The notes under the pieces are model-generated. The model saw only the letters and a program-made list of their open reading frames with translations. It was not told the DNA's origin and did no database searches. From Acidobacteriota bacterium (GTDB taxonomy: Bacteria > Acidobacteriota > Vicinamibacteria > Marinacidobacterales > SMYC01): a stretch of DNA of 35,616 nt. Location: contig SMYC01000042.1 of NCBI GenBank assembly GCA_004356105.1, positions 1 to 35,616 on the forward strand, written 5' to 3'. The position numbers were made by a program, and so were the translations under genes. Positions 17,334-26,456 of the stretch are shown here, one piece after another (positions within the stretch are counted from its first letter, which is position 1; each line of letters starts with the position of its first letter).

Positions 17334-17915
17334 GTGAACCTTTACCTTCTTCCCACCCGTGCCGGCGATTACTTCCTCTATTCCGGCGAGCACGATGCTC
17401 CACCAACGGCGGAGCCCGTAACCGACTCCGAGTCCACGGCGCAAGAGCTCTGGGCTCGCGCGCGGAAGGGTTACGACCGCCTCACTCGGCGCCGCCGGCA
17501 GAAAGAGCTCCTTTTGAAGTCACTTGGCGCTCTCGACCGCGTTCGCATTCTTTACCCGTCGTCACTACCCGAGAAGAGGGCGCGACGTATCTACCAAACC
17601 TTGATCCAAAAGGAAACCGCCAAGCACAAGAAGTGGATGATCGTAAACACGGTAGCTTTACCCGTCGCTGTGCCGTTGAGCCTCATTCCCGGACCGAATC
17701 TCCTTCTAGCCTATCTGGCGTGGCGAAGCGTGAGTCATTACAAGATGAAAAAAGCGAGCGAGAAAGCGGCCGAGCTAGAGCTCGATTTCGTCCCGGACGG
17801 GCTCCTTGCCGAGCTCGTCGATCTCGTCACGCAGTGGCCCTTTCGGGCGAAACATCGTATCCGGAAGCTCGGCGACCGTCTCGGCCTAGCCCATCTGGAC
17901 CAAGCGTATGGCTAA
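17334..17915 (+). CDS. Mitochondrial K+-H+ exchange-related family protein (Mit_KHE1-like)
   Basis: The protein has 193 residues. Family hallmarks are the opening YLLPTRAGDYFLY, a basic helical stretch, RVRILYPSSLPEKRARRIYQ, a hydrophobic hairpin (WMIVNTVALPVAVPLSLIPG, then PNLLLAYLAWRSVSHY) and a soluble tail. The family is linked to K+/H+ exchange in yeast mitochondria, but bacterial members are uncharacterised, so only an inner-membrane location is inferred. The start is GTG; the divergent phosphorylase remnant begins immediately upstream. Its last four bases overlap the convergent membrane-protein gene. Confidence 0.78.
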   Translation: MNLYLLPTRAGDYFLYSGEHDAPPTAEPVTDSESTAQELWARARKGYDRLTRRRRQKELLLKSLGALDRVRILYPSSLPEKRARRIYQTLIQKETAKHKKWMIVNTVALPVAVPLSLIPGPNLLLAYLAWRSVSHYKMKKASEKAAELELDFVPDGLLAELVDLVTQWPFRAKHRIRKLGDRLGLAHLDQAYG

Positions 17916-18862
17916 GGGGCGGAGAAAAGCCCGTCCATCAACGGAACCGTCTCCCAGTCCTTTCCCGAGGATCGAAAAAGCGTGCGGTGGTGAAGCTCTC
18001 CGTCTTTTTCGTAATACGCCACGGCAAGGAAACGCTCTCCGACGAACGCCGGCAGGACCGCCCTTACAGAGTCCAGGCGCTCCTCACTGCAGCGCCATCT
18101 GCTGAAAAGGCACTCGCGGATGGTGATGCTTCGTTCCGCTTGGTCGAGCTCGACCCGCTCGTCCCAGCCCCCGACAGTGATCGCTAAGGCCAGCGAGCCC
18201 ATACCAAACAGACAGACGAGACCAACGAAGGCGACACTTATCTCGACGAGGGTATCGCTCGTGGAAAGTTCGGAATCGCGCACGACCAAGACCATCACGA
18301 ACAAGCCACCGAAGGTGTAGAAGATGGAGCACATCAGGCCCAACGGCAGAACAACGTAGCGAAGCAAAAACCCCGGGCGAATCTCCAAGGTGATCCCAGA
18401 CGGCTCGACTTCTAGGAAAGCGTCGACATTCTCGAGCTCGATCGCTTCAATTTTGTGTGTGCTGAATGCGCTGCCTCCTAGAGCCGAAGCGAAATTCGGT
18501 TGGAGCTCCCACCTATCACCGCGTCGAGCGAGGTAGCTATCCAGGCGAAGGTGTTTCTTCGGATCGGGACAGCCGATGACCGTACCCGTGGCCCGTTCCT
18601 CCTCGCGATAGCGCCAATTCACGACGGGACAGGTGAGCCCCTGAGCCTCAGCACCTCTTTCGATCCGCAGCAGGTTTGCGAAGCACCCCGCCGAGCGAAT
18701 CTCCACGATGTTTCTGTAATACAAAAAGTAGCCGAGCAGGACGGCAACCAAAACAGCGAGCACGCCGACAGCTAAGCGCAAATCTTGTCCCTCGAAGCCG
18801 GACGAATCGCGAAGCCTTTGGCGTAGCCTATGAATCGTGCGGTGTGCGAGAGTTCGTCTCAT
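17912..18862 (-). CDS. Three-TM membrane protein of unknown family, copy 1
   Basis: The protein has 316 residues. A basic N-terminus is followed by TM1 (about 30-49), a soluble domain with three Cys (60, 78, 98), TM2 (167-194), TM3 (206-231) and a C-terminal domain ending at SSGKDWETVPLMDGLF. The C-terminal part (WDERVELDQAERSITIRECL) has the alternating look of a small beta domain, but I cannot name it. Copy 2 at 27474-28412 shares long near-identical blocks (YREEER, HLRLDSYLARRG, EERLDSVRAVLPAF) and all five soluble Cys, so the family is real. ATG 18862 is preferred: earlier starts would overlap the neighbouring remnant and add unmatched residues. Function unknown. Confidence 0.75.
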   Translation of the reverse strand: MRRTLAHRTIHRLRQRLRDSSGFEGQDLRLAVGVLAVLVAVLLGYFLYYRNIVEIRSAGCFANLLRIERGAEAQGLTCPVVNWRYREEERATGTVIGCPDPKKHLRLDSYLARRGDRWELQPNFASALGGSAFSTHKIEAIELENVDAFLEVEPSGITLEIRPGFLLRYVVLPLGLMCSIFYTFGGLFVMVLVVRDSELSTSDTLVEISVAFVGLVCLFGMGSLALAITVGGWDERVELDQAERSITIRECLFSRWRCSEERLDSVRAVLPAFVGERFLAVAYYEKDGELHHRTLFRSSGKDWETVPLMDGLFSAP

Positions 18863-18899
18863 TCGCGTAAGATAGATTACCGGACCGCGCCGATTCGGA

Positions 18900-19717
18900 C
18901 TACTCCTCATCCGGAAGCGCGAATACCAATGCCGTGGGTGAGCCCGGATGTGCTCCCGTCCAAAAAGGAGAAGGCCGGCCGGACATGACGGCGACATACT
19001 GCTTGCCCTCGACTTCGTAGCTGACGATGCCGCCACCGATGGGCCCGCCGGTGTTGAAGCGCAAGAGCTCTGCCCCCGAGCGCGCGTCGAAGACGAGAAA
19101 ATCGCCCGTCAGCTCTCCCGCCAAAACGAGTCCACCCGCGGTAGTGGTTACCGCTCCGACAATGGGACGCGGCGAGTCGAATTGCCACCGGATCGTCCCG
19201 TCACCGGCGTCGATCGCGGTAACGTGCCCCTTCATCTCTGCGTCCATCGCGACGCTTCCACCGAGGTAGCTTCTTCCCGCAATGTAGCGAACTTCCTCGA
19301 CAAGTGAAAACGTGGAGCACCAATCCACTGCCGGTACGTAGAGCATGTTCGTCGCTGGGTTATATGCGGGACCATTCCACTCGACGCCCCCGAGTATACC
19401 GGGACAGGCGTGGACACCTTCGAGGGTTAGCGGCTCCTCGACGTTCGACAACGTGGTCACCTCTGCCTCGAACCATTGCTCGTGCGTGTTGCGGTCGAGA
19501 ACTCTTAACACGCCGTCCTTTCCAACCGTCGCGATCACGTCGCGCTCGCTCCCGGCGATGGACGTCTTGTAGATGGGGCTTACCTGCGTCAAGTCCCAAT
19601 CGTGGAAGTCGCTAGGCACGGTTTGCCGATACCAGTGACTCGAGGTCTGTGCGTACGTGTTCACTCCGACAGGACACTTAGTGAAATCCTTCGGAATCTG
19701 ATGCAGCCAAGGAGTTG
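18900..19717 (-). pseudogene. 5'-truncated PQQ-dependent dehydrogenase, C-terminal half
   Basis: About 270 codons of quinoprotein C-terminal sequence survive: VPSDFHDWDLTQVSPIYKT, ATVGKDGVLRVLDRNTHEQW, GVEWNGPAYNPATNMLYVPA, and the terminal GGIVSYEVEGKQYVAVMSG. The frame stays open to a TGA near 19720 and upstream residues TPWLHQIPKDFTKCPVG are still protein-like, but there is no start or signal peptide. The first half of the propeller is missing. GTG 19664 is the first usable start and would yield a partial fold. An intact gene would be a periplasmic quinoprotein; the left-edge gene is of the same superfamily. The break lies beside the amidase promoter. Confidence 0.7.
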
Positions 19718-19723
19718 AACGTC

Positions 19724-21232
19724 ATGCCGATGCGATCCACGCGTGTTTCTCGGCGGAGTTTTCTCGAAAGCGCCGCTCTCGTTACCGGGCTCCTGTCGAG
19801 CGTTCGTGCCGCCATCGCGCAGCCGGCCGAGGCTCTGCACTACATGTCCGTGATGGAAGTGGCGCGCCGCATCGAGAAGAAAGAGATCTCGCCGGTCGAG
19901 CTCACGCGCGCGATGCTGGCCCGTATCGAGCGGCTCGACGGCCGCTTGAAGAGCTACACGACCGTCATGGCGGATCAGGCGCTCGCCTCCGCCAAGGCTT
20001 GTGAGAGCGAGATCCAAAACGGCAACTATCGTGGCCCGCTGCACGGCGTGCCTATTGCCGTAAAGGACCTGTACTTTACGAAGGGCGTTAAAACGATGGG
20101 CGCCACCAAGGTGCTCGCCGATCACGTTCCGAGCTACGACGCGACGGTCGTGTCAAAGCTACGAGACGCCGGCGCTGTTCTGCTCGGCAAGCTCAATCTC
20201 ACTGAAGGCGCAATGGCTGGATACCATCCCGACTTCGACGTCCCGGTAAACCCTTGGCAAGAGGATCACTGGGCAGGGGCGTCCTCGAGCGGCTCCGGCG
20301 TGGCGACGGCCGCTGGCTTGTGCTTCGCCTCGCTCGGAAGTGACACCGGAGGCTCGATTCGCTTTCCCGCGGCTTGCAACGGCATCGTTGGACTGAAGCC
20401 GACCTATGGGCGGGTGAGCCGCTACGGTGTTCTTGCACTCGCAGAGTCGCTCGATCACGTCGGGCCTCTCACGCGCACGAGCGCTGATGCGGGCATCATG
20501 CTCGAAGCGATCGCGGGTCACGACAGAAACGATCCCACCTCGGTTGCGGAACCTGTGCCTTCCATGTTGGACGGAATCGAGGACGGCGTCTCCGGGCTGA
20601 GAATCGGCTACGACGAAGCCTACGCAACCGAGGATACCGACGAAGGACTCGTGGCCTCCATTGGCGATGTCTTGCAACGGCTCGAGCGGCTCGGGGCTCG
20701 CATCGTTGACGTCAAAGTTCCCGACTCGAGTGGTGACGACTGGTTCACCCTCTGCTCTGCAGAGGCTGCGGCCGCGCACGAAGCGAACTATCCGTCCCGT
20801 CGCGACGAGTACGGATCGTATTTTCGAGAATTTCTGGATATGGGCGCCAACGTGACCGGCGTTCAATATGCCAAAGCTCACAAAGGCCGCGTCGAGTTCC
20901 GGGGCGCATTCCGCACGATGCTACGAAAGGTTGACGTGCTCGCGTGCCCGTCGATGCCCAGGCCCCCTTTTCTCGCACCACCGAGTCGCCTTTACGGCTC
21001 CATCGCTGAAATCATGAGCCTCCTAGCCGCGGAGGGCGACTTACTACGATTCACTGGACGGTTCGACTTCAGCGGAAGCCCCACCATCTCTCTTCCGTGC
21101 GGGTTTTCAGAAGAAGGGCTGCCTTACAGCGTTCAGTTCGTGGGGCACCACCTCGCAGAGGCCCTGCTCTGCCGCATCGGCCACACATACGAGCAAGAGA
21201 CAGATTGGCACCGCCGGCACCCAAACGTGTAG
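19724..21232 (+). CDS. Exported amidase (amidase-signature family)
   Basis: The protein has 502 residues. A twin-arginine type signal (RVSRRSFLESAALVTG) ending at AIAQ predicts Tat export. The amidase-signature triad is present: Lys114 in PIAVKDLYF, cis-Ser187 in GASSSGSG and nucleophile Ser211 in GSDTGGSIRFPA, with the 24-residue Ser-Ser spacing expected. These enzymes hydrolyse carboxylic amides to acid and ammonia. Substrate is unknown; this is not GatA, because of the export signal and absence of gatB/gatC. GGAG lies 10 bases upstream of the chosen ATG. It converges with the broken beta-lactamase-like gene 13 bases downstream. Confidence 0.9.
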   Translation: MPMRSTRVSRRSFLESAALVTGLLSSVRAAIAQPAEALHYMSVMEVARRIEKKEISPVELTRAMLARIERLDGRLKSYTTVMADQALASAKACESEIQNGNYRGPLHGVPIAVKDLYFTKGVKTMGATKVLADHVPSYDATVVSKLRDAGAVLLGKLNLTEGAMAGYHPDFDVPVNPWQEDHWAGASSSGSGVATAAGLCFASLGSDTGGSIRFPAACNGIVGLKPTYGRVSRYGVLALAESLDHVGPLTRTSADAGIMLEAIAGHDRNDPTSVAEPVPSMLDGIEDGVSGLRIGYDEAYATEDTDEGLVASIGDVLQRLERLGARIVDVKVPDSSGDDWFTLCSAEAAAAHEANYPSRRDEYGSYFREFLDMGANVTGVQYAKAHKGRVEFRGAFRTMLRKVDVLACPSMPRPPFLAPPSRLYGSIAEIMSLLAAEGDLLRFTGRFDFSGSPTISLPCGFSEEGLPYSVQFVGHHLAEALLCRIGHTYEQETDWHRRHPNV

Positions 21233-21244
21233 GAATCTCCCCAT

Positions 21245-21680
21245 TTATTCGGCCATGAGGTCGTAAACGCCTCGCTCAAACAGATCCAGCGTCTCGAGCG
21301 CTCTTGGATCTGAAAAAGGGAGGAACTGACTCAATATGACGCCGGTTATTCCGGCCTGTGGATCGACCCAGAAATAAGTGTTGTAGAGTCCAGCCCAGGC
21401 AAGTGAGCCGCTCGAGCGCCCACCCTCCTTCGCGCTGAAATTGATCAGAAAACCCAAACCGAACTTGTCGCGTCCATCATCAACGAATGTGAAATCGTGA
21501 CTCAACTCCGGGCGGGCCGTCTCAAGGGCGGGAACCGTCAGGTCGCCGATGTGATTCTTAGCCATCGATCGTACCGTCTCCGCGGAAAGAATTCGCGCAC
21601 CATCAAGCTCACCGTCGTTGAGCAGCATCCGCAGAAACCTCATATAGTCTTCGGCCGTCGAGGAAAGGCCGCCGCCACCA
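21245..21680 (-). pseudogene. Beta-lactamase-fold serine hydrolase, C-terminal part after frameshift
   Basis: This is the continuation of the gene upstream at higher coordinates in another frame. It begins GGGGLSSTAEDYMRFLRML and carries SLAWAGLYNTYFWVDPQAG, where the family has its third catalytic motif (usually W-G-G or H-x-G; here W-A-G). Removing one T in AATTGG (minus strand, near 21681-21683) restores a continuous frame with the N-terminal piece. From ATG 21643 alone, 132 residues could be made, lacking the catalytic Ser. The normal end is FERGVYDLMAE. Confidence 0.75.
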
Positions 21681-22487
21681 ATTGAACTCGGTCACGACCT
21701 CCGGGTCCTCTCTCGGCAACTCACTCAAGGTTCCGTCGGCTTCCCGGCGGTGTTGCGTCACGAGCCTCGACCACTCCGACTTCGGTACGTTGAAATGGGT
21801 GTCAGGCATATCGGGCGGATTGAAGATACGTTCGCGAAAGTAATCCTCCAAGGACTGTCCCGACACGGCTTCGACGAGACGTCCCAGCCAGTGGGTGCTC
21901 CTGCCGTAATACCACGCCGTGCCGGGGTCGAAGAGGAGCGGGCCCGCGGGATAGACCGCACCTTCCCGAGGTTCGAAATCCCTCAAGATTGGACTCAAAA
22001 AGCCGTAGCCGAGCCCGCTTGTGTGCGTCAACAGCTGGCGGACCGTCATGGAAGTCTCGGCCTTTCGCAGGGTGTACTCACCAGACTCGCTATCGAACGT
22101 CTCGAAGACCGGCACCTCCAAGAGCTCGGGTAAGTACTCGCCAGGATGATCCTCGAGCCCTATTTTTCCAGCCTCGACGAGCTGCATCAGCGCGACCGAC
22201 GTTACGGCTTTGGTCATAGATGCGATCCGAAAGATGGTGTCCAACTTCATAGGAACGGCATTGGTAGCATCGGCCATACCGAACGCCCCGGAATACACAA
22301 CGCCTGACGCCGTCGCGGCCATCGCAACGACGCCGGGCACGTCTCACCGGTCGACGGCAGCCATCAACGTCCCATCGAGACGATCGGCGTCCGACACTGC
22401 CTGAGGCGGCGGCTCGGATGCGCACGCGGTAACAAGCGTCGTGAAAGCCAAGCACGCAAAAGCGCGCCTCGTTGTCGTCAGCATCAT
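21681..22487 (-). pseudogene. Beta-lactamase-fold serine hydrolase (class C/esterase-like), N-terminal part with internal stop
   Basis: The start ATG 22487 encodes a lipoprotein signal (FACLAFTTLVTAC) and LDGTLMAAVDR. An in-frame TGA (22344-22346) then interrupts before DVPGVVAMAATASGVVYSGA. The catalytic Ser-x-x-Lys is SMTK in FRIASMTKAVTSVALMQLVE, and the second motif region is WYYGRSTHWLGRLVEAVSGQ. After NWW the frame is lost by one inserted T. An intact protein of about 410 residues would be a periplasmic penicillin-binding-protein-like esterase. GTG 22340 might restart translation without the signal peptide. Two independent lesions argue for a true pseudogene. Confidence 0.75.
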
Positions 22488-22659
22488 CTCAACCTTTCTC
22501 GGTCGCTGCGGGACCGAGCGTAACGTTCCGCCGTCGACTTCGGCGGCTGCGTGAGCCTTCCAGATATGCAGCGGTTGTGTCTGTCCAATCATAAGATGGC
22601 GACGGCGGGGGCAATCGTATAGGGCGGTTACGCATCGGGTCAACGGCCACCTCCTTATC

Positions 22660-23004
22660 GTGATGCGCCTTTACGTCCAGCGATTCCCCGAAGGCGGTGA
22701 CAAGCTGCAGATATCCGGCGGCACGGTGCCGCTCTGGGGGCGGAACGGCGAAGAGCTCTTCTATCGAAACGGGAACGACGTGATGGTCGTCGCCATCGAA
22801 AAACGTCCGACCTTTGCGCCCGGAGCCGCCGAAGTCCTCTTCAACGGTGAATACCTGCTGGATCCGGCAAGAGTGTACGACTACGACGTCCATCGAGATC
22901 GTTTTTTAATGGTGAAGCTCGACGAAAGTCAATACGCAACCACCGCGCTCGTCGTTGTCATCAACGGGTTTGAAGAATTGAAGCGGCTCGCGCCACACCG
23001 CTGA
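22660..23004 (+). pseudogene. C-terminal fragment of a TolB-propeller Ser/Thr kinase
   Basis: About 114 residues match the last propeller blades of Acidobacteria-type kinase-TolB fusions: RLYVQRFPEGGDKLQISGG, WGRNGEELFYRNGNDVMVV, VYDYDVHRDRFLMVK, then VVINGFEELKRL. That ending is usual in such proteins (normally VVLNW..ELKRL). The kinase domain and most of the propeller are gone. The preceding 170 bases hold nothing recognised. It directly precedes another kinase gene, which suggests a former tandem array of kinases reduced by deletion. Confidence 0.65.
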
Positions 23005-23104
23005 GCTCGGTCCAAGCAAACTTTGACTTCTCGCCCACACTCGCGTTAACTTCCTCCGAACTGAAAAAGCCATGCAAGGCTGAACGCTCTCCCACTACGA
23101 GATT

Positions 23105-24130
23105 TTGGACGAGATCAGCCGGGGCGGCATGGGCATCGTGTATCGGGCGCGCGACGTGAAGCTCAACCGCGAGGTGGCGCTCAAAGTCCTTCCCCCCGAG
23201 CTCGTTTCCGATTCCGGCCGCAAGCGCCGCTTCGTTCAAGAAGCGCAGGCCGCCGCGGCCCTCAAGCATCCGAACATCGCCGTCGTCCACGAGATCGACG
23301 AGGATGACGGGGTCACCTTCATCGCGATGGAGCTGGTCGAGGGCGAGCTCTTGAGCGACGCCTTGAAAGACGGAGCCCTCCCGACGGAGAGGGTATTGGA
23401 GCTGGCCGCGGATATCGGCCGCGGCCTGGCGCGCGCTCACGAAAGTAACATCGTCCATCGGGACCTAAAGCCGGGCAACGTCGTTTTGACCCGGGACGGC
23501 CAGCCCAAGATCATCGACTTCGGACTGGCCAAGCTGTTGGAGCGCGCCGGTGGCGCCGAGAGTGAAGCGGCGACCGCTATTAAAGGCGCCACGGAACCGG
23601 GGCAAGTCGTTGGCACCGTCGCCTACATGTCACCCGAGCAAGCTCGGGGCGAGGATATCGACGCGCGCTCCGACATCTTCAGCTTCGGCATCGTCCTTCA
23701 CGAGCTCTTGACGGGAACGAACCCGTTTGACGGGCCGAGTGCACCTGAGCTTCTGAGCGCGATCATCAGGGAGCCACACGCCTCGCTCCCGCACGGTAGC
23801 GGCACGCCTCATCGTCAATCGCTGCAGCGTGTCATCGATCGATGTCTCGCCAAATCTCCCGACGATCGGTTCCAGCAGATGTCCGACGTTGTCGCATCGC
23901 TCGACGCGCTTCGCTCGACCGCTCCGAGCGCCGCCTCTTCGCGGCGCGCCTGGCGCGTGACAGTCGCCGCGGTCTGCATTGCGTCGGCAGCGCTCGTCGG
24001 ACTTTGGTTCGCTCGCGGCGCGCCGTCCGAGGTGAAGTGGGCGCGAGAGACAGGACTTCCCGAGCTTCAAGATCTTGTCGATGCGGACGACTATTGCGGC
24101 CGCGTTCTCTCTAGCGCTGCGACTGGATGA
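23105..24130 (+). CDS. Ser/Thr protein kinase, N-terminal part of a frameshifted kinase/FGE-like/hydrolase fusion
   Basis: This part encodes a Hanks-type kinase: glycine loop ISRGGMGIVYRARD, VAIK-type Lys27 (REVALKVLP), catalytic HRDLKPGN (Asp119), DFGLAK (Asp138), SPEQARGEDIDARSDIFSFG, then a linker and one TM helix (VTVAAVCIASAALVGLWF). Residues past about 325 are out of frame. Homologous sequence actually begins upstream as LSHYEIL, but ATG 23072 is followed by CAA, GGC and an in-frame TGA at 23081, so the normal start is disabled and only TTG 23105 or similar remains. An extra T near 24094 causes the frame change into the next piece. Such kinases act as inner-membrane sensors. Confidence 0.75.
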   Translation: MDEISRGGMGIVYRARDVKLNREVALKVLPPELVSDSGRKRRFVQEAQAAAALKHPNIAVVHEIDEDDGVTFIAMELVEGELLSDALKDGALPTERVLELAADIGRGLARAHESNIVHRDLKPGNVVLTRDGQPKIIDFGLAKLLERAGGAESEAATAIKGATEPGQVVGTVAYMSPEQARGEDIDARSDIFSFGIVLHELLTGTNPFDGPSAPELLSAIIREPHASLPHGSGTPHRQSLQRVIDRCLAKSPDDRFQQMSDVVASLDALRSTAPSAASSRRAWRVTVAAVCIASAALVGLWFARGAPSEVKWARETGLPELQDLVDADDYCGRVLSSAATG

Positions 24131-25982
24131 GGTGCTCGACGACGACCCGCTTCTAGATGAGCTTTGGATGAAGTTGGCCCAGACCATTTCTGTAGCGACG
24201 GAACCCGAGGGGGCGGACATCTATTTTCGGGCGTACTCGGCTCAGGAAGCGGAGTGGGAATCTCTCGGCGCCTCTCCGCTTCAGCCCACGCAGGCGCCTT
24301 TTGGCCTCTTCTGGCTGAAGATTGAAAGAGACGGGTTCCAGACGATTGAAAGCCTCTTTCCTCGCCGCAGCACAATCTCTTCTCCAACTGAGGATCTATC
24401 CTTCCAAGTTACGCTGAACCCTACGGATGCAATTCCCGAGACCATGGTCCGGGTTCCAACCGGCCCGCTCGCGGTCTCCCTGTTCGCGTTCGACAACGTC
24501 CCGGTCGAGGCGTCTTCTTACCTGATGGACAAACACGAGGTCACGAACGCGGACTTCAAGAGTTTCGTGGACGAGGGAGGATACGGGACTCGAGAGCTGT
24601 GGCGCCACGAGTTTCGCTATCGTGAGAAGCGCGTTTCGTGGGAGGTGGCCATGCGCCAGTTCCGGGATGAAACGGGGAGGCCCGGTCCCTCGACCTGGGA
24701 GGTGGGCGCCTACCCCGAAGGTCGAGCGAGATATCCGGTTTCCGGCGTGAGCTGGTTCGAGGGCGCCGCCTATTGTGTGTTCGTCGGAAAGCGGCTTCCC
24801 AGCATCTATCATTGGCTTGGCGCGACGAGAACATCCATGGCCGATGCCGTCATTTCCATGAGTAACTTCGGAGGCGGGCCGATGGCCGTAGCAATTCATC
24901 CGCCGGGTCCGCGCGGAACTTATGACATGGCGGGAAACGTCCGGGAGTGGTGCTCGAACGAGGTCGGCGAGCGTCGCTATATCCTCGGCGGCGCCGCGAA
25001 CCAACCAACGTTCATGTTCTACGAATCAGACGTCGCATTTCCCATGGACCGTTCCTCCACGAACGGCTTCCGTTGTGCGGACTTCCTCGACGCCGGTCGA
25101 ACCGAGCTCGACGCTCTGATGGCCCCTATCGAGCTACCCGTTCCGCCGGAAAAACTCGAGCCCGTTTCCGACGAGGTTTTCGAAGCGTACAAAGCCTTGT
25201 TCGATTTCGACCCCGTACCCCTCGACTCAAACGTGGACTCCGTGGACGTGTCGAGTCCTTACTGGAGGCGAGAGAAGATCACGTTCCGGGCCGCCTATGC
25301 GGAAGAGGACGTGGCGCTCTATCTCTTCTTGCCGACCTCTCGAGATCCGCCTTTTCAGACCGTAATCTATTTCCCCGGCGTCGCTGCCCAGCGCCAGAGC
25401 TCGCCCGACAAGCTACAAATGCGCTACGTCGCTTTCTTGATCCATAGCGGCCGCGCCGTCGCGTACCCGATTTACAAAGGCACGCATGAGCGGAAAGAAC
25501 CTATTCCTGAAGATATGCGCTCCCGCGCCTTTGTGGACTACCACACATACTGGATGAGCGACCTCACTCGGACGGTCGATTACCTGGAAACACGCGACGA
25601 CATCGACACCGATAAGCTCGGTTACTATGGGTTCAGCTGGGGAGGGACAATCGGAGCGATGGTGCTCGCGCTGGAACAGCGGTTCTCTGCCGCGGTGCTA
25701 CTCGACGGCGGTTTGAGCCCGATTCCCAGGAGGCCCGAAATCAGAATCGGCTACTACGCTCCCCGCGTCGAGACACCAGTCTTGATGATCAACGGATCCG
25801 AGGACGCGACCTTTCCGCTCGAGCGTAGCCAGAAGCCCCTTTTCGATCTGCTCGGCACGCCCGCCGAGAACAAGCAACACATTCTGTTTCCGGCCGGTCA
25901 TGCTGTTTTTTCGCGCTTCAGAAATCAGGCGATCGGCAAGATCCTCGACTGGTTCGACCGCTACCTCGGCCCGACTTCATAG
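24081..25982 (+). CDS. FGE-like domain plus alpha/beta hydrolase, C-terminal part of the frameshifted kinase fusion
   Basis: Continuing the kinase after one base is ignored, the sequence resumes at AAAFSLALRLDEVLDDDP, then a PEGA-like segment (VATEPEGADIYFRAY), a formylglycine-generating-enzyme-like domain (MDKHEVTNADFKSFVDEGGY, WFEGAAYCVFVGKRLPS, GTYDMAGNVREWCSNE, TNGFRCAD) and a dienelactone/prolyl-oligopeptidase-like hydrolase (YYGFSWGGTIGA with Ser519, GSEDATFP, PAGHAVF). The cysteine pair of active FGE is not seen where expected, so this domain is probably non-catalytic. The full fusion of about 960 residues is a known Acidobacteria-type architecture. Alone, this piece has no export signal. 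Its function is unknown. Confidence 0.75.
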   Translation: MRTTIAAAFSLALRLDEVLDDDPLLDELWMKLAQTISVATEPEGADIYFRAYSAQEAEWESLGASPLQPTQAPFGLFWLKIERDGFQTIESLFPRRSTISSPTEDLSFQVTLNPTDAIPETMVRVPTGPLAVSLFAFDNVPVEASSYLMDKHEVTNADFKSFVDEGGYGTRELWRHEFRYREKRVSWEVAMRQFRDETGRPGPSTWEVGAYPEGRARYPVSGVSWFEGAAYCVFVGKRLPSIYHWLGATRTSMADAVISMSNFGGGPMAVAIHPPGPRGTYDMAGNVREWCSNEVGERRYILGGAANQPTFMFYESDVAFPMDRSSTNGFRCADFLDAGRTELDALMAPIELPVPPEKLEPVSDEVFEAYKALFDFDPVPLDSNVDSVDVSSPYWRREKITFRAAYAEEDVALYLFLPTSRDPPFQTVIYFPGVAAQRQSSPDKLQMRYVAFLIHSGRAVAYPIYKGTHERKEPIPEDMRSRAFVDYHTYWMSDLTRTVDYLETRDDIDTDKLGYYGFSWGGTIGAMVLALEQRFSAAVLLDGGLSPIPRRPEIRIGYYAPRVETPVLMINGSEDATFPLERSQKPLFDLLGTPAENKQHILFPAGHAVFSRFRNQAIGKILDWFDRYLGPTS

Positions 25983-26003
25983 GCCGCGGCGTAGCGTCGA
26001 TGA

Positions 26004-26456
26004 CTACCCGCCTGCGAACCGGGCGCCCATGACCGCCTGGAGCGGCCCGAGTACGGCTTGGTTGTCTCCAACGTAGATGGCGATGACGCTTCCCGTTAGG
26101 AAGAAATGGGGGGTTGCCACCCAACCCACCATAGTGGTTCCAATGGTGAAGCCATCTGGTGAAACGCTGGCGGCCTCCGCCCGCGCCTCCGCCTCGCTCG
26201 CATACTCGAAGGCCTGAACATCTTCTCCGTTTACGCGGAGGATCTGCCCGGTGACGGAGAAAAAAGGTTGCGCAATAGAACCTATGCTCTCGACGACAGC
26301 GCCTTGATCGCGTAAGCCTTGGATCAGAGCCGAAAGGTCGAACGCGGTGCTATCCGGGGAGCTGGGGTCATCACCGCCACAGGCGGAAAGCACGACCAGC
26401 GCGGCACAGAGCCACGAGATTCGATTCAACCGCCGACAGTGTCTCAATCGGAGCAT
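26004..26456 (-). CDS. Small lipoprotein of an environmental family
   Basis: The protein has 150 residues. A lipoprotein signal ends LVVLSAC (Cys26). The mature part, DLSALIQGLRDQGAVVESIG, then FFSVTGQILRVNGEDVQAFE, EARAEAASVSPDGFTIGTTM and IAIYVGDNQAVLGPLQAVMG, matches a small family I recall as common in soil and sediment genomes. It has no known role and is probably anchored in the outer or inner membrane. Its start codon lies inside the left end of duplicated debris (26449 onward), so its promoter may have been replaced by that event. Confidence 0.72.
   Translation of the reverse strand: MLRLRHCRRLNRISWLCAALVVLSACGGDDPSSPDSTAFDLSALIQGLRDQGAVVESIGSIAQPFFSVTGQILRVNGEDVQAFEYASEAEARAEAASVSPDGFTIGTTMVGWVATPHFFLTGSVIAIYVGDNQAVLGPLQAVMGARFAGG

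Noticed and set aside
17222-18187. A 321-codon plus-strand open frame
   Set aside because: It overlaps the KHE-like gene in another frame and is antisense to the membrane protein; composition is Arg/Ser/Pro-rich shadow-like.
22344-23083. Reassignment of TGA as a sense codon
   Set aside because: Two genes have in-frame TGA, but many intact genes here end properly at TGA (for example 3565 and 9483), so the standard code applies.
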